DNA of 20,598 bases. Origin: Zelonia costaricensis. Its lineage: Eukaryota; Euglenozoa; Kinetoplastea; Trypanosomatida; Trypanosomatidae. Under the pieces are notes generated by a model that saw only the letters and a program-made list of their open reading frames with translations, was not told where the DNA came from and made no database searches. The stretch spans positions 1 to 20,598 of the forward strand of contig JASAOO010003076.1 of NCBI GenBank assembly GCA_030849075.1, read 5' to 3'. Shown here one piece after another: positions 15,518 to 20,598 of this stretch (position 1 is its first letter; every line of letters begins with the position of its first letter). The translations under genes and the position numbers were made by a program.

Positions 15518-17440
15518 CTAGAGCGCAACGAAGCGTTCGCGCAGCTTGCTTTGCAGCGTGACGGCCTCGGGGTGGTCCGGCTCGGCCTCGAGCACCCGCA
15601 TCACCATCTGATAGGCCACCTCGAGCTCGCCGGCCTGAAAGGAGATGACGGCGATGTTGTACAGCGCCTCCGTCAGCGCCGGCGCCGCCAGCACCGCCGT
15701 GTCCAGCAGCCGCCGCCCCGTCTTCTCCTTCTTCTTCTCGTATGCAATGACAGCAAGATTGTTGAGCGCCTCGGCGTGCGTCGAGTCGGCGCCGACGGCA
15801 AGTCGGAAGGCCCGTTCGGCGAAGGCGGTGTTGCCCATGCCGATCCCCACGTGCCCGACGTTGTACCAGACGTCGGCGCGCTGGCTGTCCTCCTTGCACA
15901 GGGTCAGCGCGCGGGTTAGGCAGCTGAGGCTGAGCTCCATCTGGAACGTGTAGAAGGCGCAGAGGCCCATGTTTGTCCACACCTCCGCGGTGTGCACGCC
16001 CATCTGCAGGAGCCGGCGGTAGTACCGCAGGGCCAGCTCCGGCTGGTTGCGCTCGTAGAAGAGGTGCGCGGCGACGCACGCGATGGCTTCGATGTTGCTG
16101 CTGTCGAGGTGCAGCACCTGATTGTACAGGTCGTAGGCCGTGCCCGGTTCGTGCAGCTCATCCCGCAGCCGGGCACAGCACAAGACGACGTGGTGGTCGA
16201 CCGGGTTCGCCTGCAGCGCGGACTCGTACATCTCCAGCGCCGTCAGCGGCTGGTCCATCTTGAGGTACACCTTGCCCAGCTGCATCACGACGCTCGTGTT
16301 GTAGTTCGCGAACGCGCGGCCCTGCTGGGGGCTGGTGCTGCTCTGGGCAACGGCGCCACCGGGCAGCGACCGCGCGGCTGCCGCCGGCACCATCGCCGCG
16401 CCCACCGCGGCGTTGGTGGAGGGATCGAAGAGGGCCGCCTTGAGGAACTTCTCCGCCTCCCGCAGGAGCCCGAGTTGGTAGTTTGCCTTGGCCAGCCGCG
16501 CCTTCCACCACCAGTCGTTCGCGTTGCTGATGCCAATCTGCTCCTGCGCCACACCACCGCCATCACCGCCGCTGCGGAACCCACCGGCAGGAGGCAGCGG
16601 GCCCGAGGGCGCCCCGCCTGGCAGTAGCGGCGGGAGAGCACCAGCGGCGCCGGGCGCCTTCGGCAGCGACGCCGGCAGCGCCATACCGCCAGGGCCTGTG
16701 CCCGCCCCGCCGGCGGGCTTGGCGGGCCGCAGCGCGGCCGTGCAGAGCTCGAGCGCGAGCTTCGGCTTGTGCTCCACGTAGAGGAGGTAGTCGCACAACA
16801 GCTTCGCCACCATCGGCTTCTCGCGAGCGTAGCGGTGGAGGTCGAGGGCCTGCACATTGATGTGCGGGCCGCCGGGGACGGACTGCAGCGAGGCGGTGCC
16901 GAGGCGCACGAAGCGGCCCGTCACGGGGCGCACCGCCGTGCCACCCGCGCCGCCACGCACAGAGCCTGGGCGGTTCTGCAGGGTGCCGGGCCGCGCGTAG
17001 CCGTAGCGGCTGCCCACCGGTCGGCCACCCGACGTACCGAGGCGGCCGGCGCGGCTGCCCACCGCGCCGGTGCCCTGCCGTGCCGTGCGCAGGGATGTGT
17101 TGGGGCGGTGTGCGGTGCTTACCACCGCCTGCTCCCCCTCCATCAGCACGTCGTCCACGCCGTCGTCCTCGATCTCGGCGTCGTCGTACCAGCTCTGCTG
17201 CACCATGGCCTTGGTCTGGATGAACCACATACTCTCATCGAGTGACACGCTGGGCGACTTGCCGGCCGCCGACGCGGCGGGTGAGCTGGGCATGGTGAGG
17301 TAGTGCGTGGACACCTTGATGCACTCCTCGAGCTTGCGGCGGCGCAGGAGGCTGAGGGCGTAGTAAGCGGGGTCCATCCCGGGCGGCAGCTCCGGCGCCG
17401 CCACGGCCGCGGCCGTCAGTGCCGTCGCCGTACTCGTCAT
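15518..17440 (-). CDS. BBS8: BBS8/TTC8, TPR subunit of the BBSome
   Basis: 640 codons from ATG at 17440-17438 to TAG at 15520-15518. BBS8 is a tetratricopeptide subunit of the BBSome coat that moves membrane proteins in and out of the flagellum. The diagnostic N-terminus is present: MDPAYYALSLLRRRK (about 22-36), then an acidic IEDDGVDDVLMEGEQAV segment (about 90-107). An Arg-Pro-Gly-Thr-rich repeat stretch ends in GRFVRLGTASL (about 115-190). TPR helices begin near 200, are interrupted by a Gly/Pro-rich insert (about 243-300), and resume at DWWWK (residues 309-313). They run to the C-terminus and include HLFYERNQPELALRYYRRLL and ADVWYNVGHVGIGMGNTAF. The family is usually about 500-540 residues; the extra length is mostly this insert and an N-terminal Ala/Thr extension. 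An alternative start at Met22 matches the usual N-terminus, but the first ATG is preferred since the inferred 5' UTR has no other ATG. The call is confident; flagellar function is inferred from the family. Confidence 0.95.
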   Translation of the reverse strand: MTSTATALTAAAVAAPELPPGMDPAYYALSLLRRRKLEECIKVSTHYLTMPSSPAASAAGKSPSVSLDESMWFIQTKAMVQQSWYDDAEIEDDGVDDVLMEGEQAVVSTAHRPNTSLRTARQGTGAVGSRAGRLGTSGGRPVGSRYGYARPGTLQNRPGSVRGGAGGTAVRPVTGRFVRLGTASLQSVPGGPHINVQALDLHRYAREKPMVAKLLCDYLLYVEHKPKLALELCTAALRPAKPAGGAGTGPGGMALPASLPKAPGAAGALPPLLPGGAPSGPLPPAGGFRSGGDGGGVAQEQIGISNANDWWWKARLAKANYQLGLLREAEKFLKAALFDPSTNAAVGAAMVPAAAARSLPGGAVAQSSTSPQQGRAFANYNTSVVMQLGKVYLKMDQPLTALEMYESALQANPVDHHVVLCCARLRDELHEPGTAYDLYNQVLHLDSSNIEAIACVAAHLFYERNQPELALRYYRRLLQMGVHTAEVWTNMGLCAFYTFQMELSLSCLTRALTLCKEDSQRADVWYNVGHVGIGMGNTAFAERAFRLAVGADSTHAEALNNLAVIAYEKKKEKTGRRLLDTAVLAAPALTEALYNIAVISFQAGELEVAYQMVMRVLEAEPDHPEAVTLQSKLRERFVAL

Positions 17441-17506
17441 GCCTGCCGACGTTCCGTTCCCTTCTCTTGCGCGCCGAAGCAGCGCGAAGTCGGCTGTTAT
17501 TTGCTA

Positions 17507-17536
17507 TGTGTGTGTGAGTGCGTGTGTGTGTCTGTG
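17507..17536. repeat. GT-rich microsatellite in the BBS8 5' UTR
   Basis: Imperfect (GT)n on the plus strand, CA in mRNA, between the inferred acceptor and the BBS8 ATG. Confidence 0.9.
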
Positions 17537-17668
17537 CCGGTGATACGGCGTAGCTGAGCCGTGCAAGTGTGGGGGTGCCGGCACCGCCCTCTGCGAGGTA
17601 AGACGGGGTGCGGTGATGGTGGGGATGGTGATGCGGGAAGAGAACAGTCAGCAGGACGGCTCGGCTCT

Positions 17669-17760
17669 CTGATCCCGTCGCGAAGGGGGGGGGAGAAGAG
17701 GGGGAGGGGGAGGGAGGAGGTGGTAGAGGAGTGGGAGAGAGGGAGGAGGGGGGGGGGGGG
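17669..17760 (-). promoter_or_regulatory. Polypyrimidine tract and trans-splice acceptor for BBS8
   Basis: A nearly unbroken 78-nt pyrimidine tract on the minus strand (17760-17683, beginning with C13) is followed by the first AG at 17670-17669. A second good candidate, CTCGCAG, ends at 17591. Neither leader contains an ATG before the BBS8 start, so the choice of acceptor would not change the protein. Confidence 0.6.
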
Positions 17761-17811
17761 CTGACCGAGGGCAAGAGGGTTGTGAAGCACGTCCTCGACA
17801 GGCACCGTCAC

Positions 17812-17839
17812 TCACACACGCACACACGTACCAGCACAC

Positions 17840-17874
<35 letters not shown>
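17812..17874. repeat. Long (CA)n microsatellite, about 60 nt
   Basis: CA repeat with a few CG/TA interruptions on the plus strand, UG in mRNA sense, about 50 nt upstream of the BBS8 polypyrimidine tract. The longest dinucleotide tract of the window. Confidence 0.95.
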
Positions 17875-17876
<2 letters not shown>

Positions 17877-18082
17877 CATGGCGAATATGCACGTCCCCTA
17901 CGAGGCGCGGGACGCCAGAGGGAGGGAAGAGATCGACGGCGGTGGGCCTTGTGGCTCCCTCACCTCTTCCCCGTCTGAGGTCTATCACACTGTGCTTGCC
18001 CCGCGTGGGAGCTTCTTTACTTCTGCTGGAGCGTGTTCACATAGTCGACCTTGCCATAGAGGCACACGTACATACGCACTCC

Positions 18083-18102
18083 CACACACACACACACACA
18101 CA
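18083..18102. repeat. (CA)10 microsatellite
   Basis: Pure CA on the plus strand, UG in the inferred 3' UTR of the Plus3-RING mRNA. Confidence 0.9.
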
Positions 18103-18383
18103 TGTACGCACGCGAATCGCCGCAGTAGTCACCGTCGTATCGGTCAGGCACCGCGCTCGTCCATTCCAGCCGCCACGTGACCGTCTTCGACGTCGGCCCT
18201 CCTCCCCCTGCCTGTGCCCCGCCACTGCATACCAGCGGACAGCAAGACAGGAGGGGGCGGAGAGGGTGCCGGGGGCGAGGTGGAGCGCATGGTGGACTCT
18301 ACAGCACCACTCAGAGAAGCGCGTCTCCCCCCTCAGCTCCACCTCTTCCACCACAAACTCAACGCACCCCCACAAGCAATACG

Positions 18384-18417
18384 ACACACACACACGCGCG
18401 CACAAACACACACACAA
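18384..18417. repeat. Imperfect (CA)n microsatellite
   Basis: CA repeat with CG and AA interruptions, UG-rich in mRNA, in the inferred 3' UTR of the Plus3-RING gene. It lies about 55 nt from an oppositely oriented (GT)n at 18471-18491, so the transcript could form a UG:CA stem-loop here. Confidence 0.85.
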
Positions 18418-18470
18418 GCGCACTCCAAGTGCGACCGACGCCGCACGGCACCCGAGTATAGGGCTAGGAA

Positions 18471-18491
18471 GTGTGTGTGTGTGTGTGTGTG
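18471..18491. repeat. (GT)10 microsatellite
   Basis: GT on the plus strand, CA in mRNA, flanked on both sides by UG tracts of opposite sense (18384-18417 and 18594-18629) within the same inferred 3' UTR. Confidence 0.9.
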
Positions 18492-18593
18492 GGTTGCGTG
18501 CACGGTGCGGAGTACCAAAATATACACGGTGAAGCGGCAGCGGCGCAGAGCGGGTTGTGTGTGCGCGGGCGTGGTGCTCGAACTGAACCAGTG

Positions 18594-18629
18594 GCACACA
18601 CACAGACACACACACACAGACACACACAC
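18594..18629. repeat. (CA)n tract abutting a stop codon
   Basis: CA repeat with regular CAGA interruptions that runs into the plus-strand complement of the TAG stop at 18631-18629. In the mRNA the 3' UTR therefore begins with about 35 nt of UG repeat immediately after the stop codon of the Plus3-RING gene. Confidence 0.95.
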
Positions 18630-19978
18630 TAGATCTCTTCCGGCTCGAACATCTCCGCAATTTTGCTGCGACACACCGGGCAAGTCGGGCAGGATGGGGC
18701 GCACAGCCGGCACATCACCTTGTGCTTGCACGGCAGCAAGATCACCGTTGGCACGTGGTCCATGCAGACGATGCAGTTCTCCTGCTTGCCCTGAATCTCG
18801 TCTCGGACGTGCTGCAGGTACTCGATCATGTCCCGCTCCAACAGCCGCAGTCGCGACAGCTTGTAGCCCTGCGCATCCTTCGGGAACAGCACGCACTCCT
18901 GTGCGAGGTGGTTCATGATGTCCTGCCGCAGCCGGCGCTCCATCTCCTCGTCCTCGCTCTCCATCCGGTGGTCGGTCGCGCCACGCGTCATGAACGGAAT
19001 GGCTGCCGCGGAGGCGGGACCGCTGCCTGCCGTGCCCGAGGCCGACGGTCGCGGCGAGGACGAGCGCTGCTGCTGGGCGGGGAGGTAGCCGCTGCCCTGC
19101 GACGCTGCGTCCGGCATCTCGTGCGAGGCCTGCCCGTCTTCGCGCGGGTTGCGGTTGTAGTCGCGCGTCATCATGGTGCCCTGCCGGACGACGCGGTTGC
19201 TTGAGCTGCCGTCGGCACCGGCGTCGCCCATGGAGGCTGGGCTGTGCAGCGGGGCGTCGCTGCTGGCAGCCACGGGCCGTCCGTCGTACGGCGTCTGCGA
19301 GATGAGGGTGGTCTGCGAGCTGGCGGCTGCGCTGCGCTGCTGCTGCCGCGCCGCTCCCCGCGCTGACAGGGCGCGCTGCTGCGGTGGGGCCTGCCCCGGC
19401 AATGGCTGCTGCTGCTGCTGCTGCTGCGGCGGCGGCATGGGTGCCTGCGGTGGAGAAGCAGCGTAGTTGCCCAGCACCCCGCCCCGCCCGTTGGTCGCGA
19501 CGGAGCCGGCCACGCTGGCGCTGGCGCGGTGGCGGTTCACCTCGAAGGGGTGCAGCCGCGCGGCGACGTCGCCCAGCGCCTGCACCGTCGGCACCCGCAG
19601 CGTTGGCTCGTTGCGGATGAGCTGCAGCCACTCGCGGAACTCCCCCTCGCCCATGCTGCTGTTGCTGACGCTGTTCAGCTGGTACTGCACCCCGTTGACG
19701 GCCGCCAGCTGCGGGGGCAGCTCGAGCATCAGGTACATGTTCGTCGTCTGCGCGGGGTTCGTGGAGAAGCCGCTGTACGGCTCCCCGGCGGTGGTGCTGT
19801 GGATGCGGGCAATCATGTACCCCTCGCTGCGGGTCGGCATTTCGAGCAGAACGCGCACAAACGCGCCGGAGAGGATGCGGCCGGAGTCGACGTGCTCAAT
19901 CACGTGAATGGCGGTGTTGCGGCTCACCTGCGCCCGCTTCGCCGCCTCGAACAAGTGCGCGTCCTCCTCGGCGATCAT
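18629..19978 (-). CDS. Plus3 domain / C3HC4 RING finger protein, putative E3 ubiquitin ligase
   Basis: 449 codons from ATG at 19978-19976 (context GCCACCATG) to TAG at 18631-18629. The open frame continues upstream to 20155, but that codon is GTG and the extension translates UTR repeats. Residues about 20-125 resemble the Plus3 domain of Rtf1: AFVRVLLEM, GYMIARIHS, YLMLELPPQ, LNSVSNSS and EGEFREWLQLI in the family order. Residues about 150-335 are Gln/Ser/Pro-rich and probably disordered, with a Q7 run. A charged helical stretch (about 340-400) leads to a RING finger with all eight ligands: C402, C405, C417, H419, C423, C426, C433, C436 (C-x2-C-x11-C-x-H-x3-C-x2-C-x6-C-x2-C). It ends 13 residues before the C-terminus, as in IAP/MULAN-type RINGs. 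Plus3 binds phosphorylated Spt5 or nucleic acid in other eukaryotes, and RINGs recruit E2 enzymes. A nuclear, transcription- or chromatin-linked ligase is inferred. The RING is certain; the Plus3 is likely. Confidence 0.9.
   Translation of the reverse strand: MIAEEDAHLFEAAKRAQVSRNTAIHVIEHVDSGRILSGAFVRVLLEMPTRSEGYMIARIHSTTAGEPYSGFSTNPAQTTNMYLMLELPPQLAAVNGVQYQLNSVSNSSMGEGEFREWLQLIRNEPTLRVPTVQALGDVAARLHPFEVNRHRASASVAGSVATNGRGGVLGNYAASPPQAPMPPPQQQQQQQPLPGQAPPQQRALSARGAARQQQRSAAASSQTTLISQTPYDGRPVAASSDAPLHSPASMGDAGADGSSSNRVVRQGTMMTRDYNRNPREDGQASHEMPDAASQGSGYLPAQQQRSSSPRPSASGTAGSGPASAAAIPFMTRGATDHRMESEDEEMERRLRQDIMNHLAQECVLFPKDAQGYKLSRLRLLERDMIEYLQHVRDEIQGKQENCIVCMDHVPTVILLPCKHKVMCRLCAPSCPTCPVCRSKIAEMFEPEEI
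19406..19426 (-). repeat. CAG7 (poly-Gln) microsatellite in the Plus3-RING gene
   Basis: Seven pure CAG codons (CTG7 on the plus strand; residues about 185-191) after a proline run, in the disordered linker between the two domains. Probably length-polymorphic. Confidence 0.95.
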
Positions 19979-20023
19979 GGTGGCGAGCTTGTCGTGTGTC
20001 TGCGGGTGCCCGCGGGTGATGCA

Positions 20024-20040
20024 GTGTGTGTGTGTGTGTG
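20024..20040. repeat. (GT)8 microsatellite in the Plus3-RING 5' UTR
   Basis: GT on the plus strand, CA in mRNA, between the proximal acceptor and the ATG at 19978. It is perfectly complementary in sense to the UG tract that starts the 3' UTR of the same gene. Confidence 0.9.
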
Positions 20041-20050
20041 CGGTGTAGAG

Positions 20051-20145
20051 CTGGGACGAAGCGGGAGAGGGGTGGGGGGGGGGGGGAAGAAAGATGGCTG
20101 GGCGCGGGGAGGGGGAGGGAGAGGGGGGGGGGTTGAGGGAGAAGC
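20051..20145 (-). promoter_or_regulatory. Proximal polypyrimidine tract and trans-splice acceptor for the Plus3-RING gene
   Basis: C-rich pyrimidine blocks on the minus strand (20145-20061, with C10 and C13 runs) are followed by GTCCCAG at 20057-20051. The resulting 5' UTR is about 72 nt, contains the CA repeat and has no ATG. An AG inside the block (near 20097) is a weaker alternative. Confidence 0.55.
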
Positions 20146-20382
20146 CTCGCGCCACGAGCCAGCCAACACAAAGGGTGGCGCGGAAAGGAGGTGAAGTGAC
20201 AACAAGGCGAAGCTAGTTGAAGGAAGCACGTCTGGAAGGGGAAGAGAAGAAGGGGGTGATGCTGGTGGTGGTGGTGGTGAGTTGTGGGCGGAACGGCCTA
20301 CTCGACGGCGACCACACTGACACGTAGACACGCCAACGGACACACAAACACTCACACGGACCCACAAGCACGATGGAGGCAG

Positions 20383-20428
20383 CTCAGAGGTGCGTGATGC
20401 AACGGGGAAACCAAAAAGAAAAAGAGAG
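20383..20428 (-). promoter_or_regulatory. Distal candidate trans-splice acceptor for the Plus3-RING gene
   Basis: A T-rich pyrimidine tract on the minus strand (about 20428-20405) is followed by a stretch ending in CACCTCTGAG at 20392-20383. T-rich tracts are favoured acceptors, so this could be a functional alternative that gives a 5' UTR of about 400 nt with no upstream ATG. Confidence 0.4.
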
Positions 20429-20598
20429 GGATGACGAGAGCAGACGCACACACAAACCCACACACACGCCGATACACAAGAAGTTCAAAGCGGGATTTGT
20501 GTAAGCGCCGGGTGGAGGCGGAGGAGGAGGGAGGTGGTTGGGGGGAGGGGGGAGATGGGTGCGCTGCGGGAAGGGGCTGAGGTGGCGGGTCGTCGACG

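Larger units (their letters stand above)
17441..18628 (-). other. Spacer: Plus3-RING gene 3' UTR and BBS8 5' UTR
   Basis: About 1.2 kb without a supported gene on either strand. It contains, in transcription order, a UG tract abutting the stop codon of the upstream gene, a CA tract (18491-18471), further UG tracts (18417-18384, 18102-18083, 17874-17812), an 78-nt pyrimidine tract (17760-17683), splice acceptor candidates, and a CA-rich tract in the BBS8 leader. Plus-strand open frames here are CA-repeat translations rich in Thr-His, not genes. No tRNA or snRNA was recognised. Confidence 0.6.
19979..20598 (-). other. Spacer: Plus3-RING 5' UTR and 3' region of an upstream gene
   Basis: About 620 nt to the window edge with no supported gene. 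It holds a GT repeat at 20024-20040, two G13/G10 purine-rich blocks (20061-20145), a (GGT)n patch at about 20258-20280, CA-rich patches near 20340 and 20446-20468, an A-rich purine tract at about 20401-20430, and another purine block at 20515-20556. There is no minus-strand ATG between 19979 and about 20390, so the start at 19978 holds for either splice acceptor candidate. Confidence 0.6.

Noticed and set aside
17731..18532. Plus-strand open frames in the spacer (149 and 196 codons)
   Set aside because: Composed largely of Thr-His runs from CA repeats, on the strand opposite to all genes, with no splice signals in that direction.
18333..19631. Minus-strand open frame of 432 codons overlapping the Plus3-RING gene
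   Set aside because: Out-of-frame shadow. Its end is a Cys-Val/Thr-His translation of dinucleotide repeats.
19979..20155. Extending the Plus3-RING CDS upstream to 20155 (59 more residues)
   Set aside because: The first codon is GTG, the extension is Pro/Ser and Thr-His runs from the polypyrimidine tract and CA repeat, and it spans the proximal splice acceptor.

Overview
This window looks like chromosomal DNA of a trypanosomatid of the Leishmaniinae (Leishmania or a close relative). It is very GC-rich. Long intronless genes all lie head to tail on the minus strand. The spacers between them carry polypyrimidine tracts (minus-strand sense) followed by AG trans-splice acceptors, plus dense CA/TG microsatellites. 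The proteins are loaded with Ala, Gln, Gly, Ser and Pro homopolymer runs. Nothing suggests a promoter or a strand switch, so the whole window is read here as the interior of one polycistronic unit transcribed from right to left. The species cannot be fixed from the sequence alone.

Layout in transcription order (right to left). (1) 19979-20598: spacer and 5' UTR with two candidate splice acceptors. (2) 18629-19978: a 449-residue protein joining an Rtf1-like Plus3 domain to a C-terminal C3HC4 RING finger. (3) 17441-18628: a 1.2 kb spacer full of (CA)n/(GT)n and a 78-nt polypurine stretch. (4) 15518-17440: the TPR protein BBS8/TTC8, a BBSome subunit, recognised with high confidence. (5) 14705-15517: a spacer with two alternative splice acceptors and upstream ORFs. 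(6) 11423-14704: a 1093-residue coiled-coil protein of unknown function. (7) 10241-11422: a 1.2 kb spacer. (8) 371-10240: a 3289-residue Mon2-like Golgi/endosome scaffold, about twice the usual Mon2 length because of low-complexity insertions. (9) 44-370: a spacer. (10) 1-43: the probable first 14 codons of the next gene, cut by the window edge.

The genes do not form a functional operon in the bacterial sense. In trypanosomatids each cistron is matured by spliced-leader addition and polyadenylation, and control is mostly post-transcriptional. BBS8 belongs to flagellar membrane trafficking, Mon2 to trans-Golgi/endosome trafficking, and the Plus3-RING protein probably to chromatin or transcription-linked ubiquitination.

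The most interesting observations are the Plus3-RING fusion; alternative splice acceptors upstream of the coiled-coil gene that would include or exclude upstream ORFs, one being a five-codon uORF starting 4 nt after the inferred splice site; complementary CA (5' UTR) and UG (3' UTR) tracts in the same inferred mRNAs; and the greatly expanded Mon2. No mobile element, CRISPR array, tRNA or rRNA was seen.
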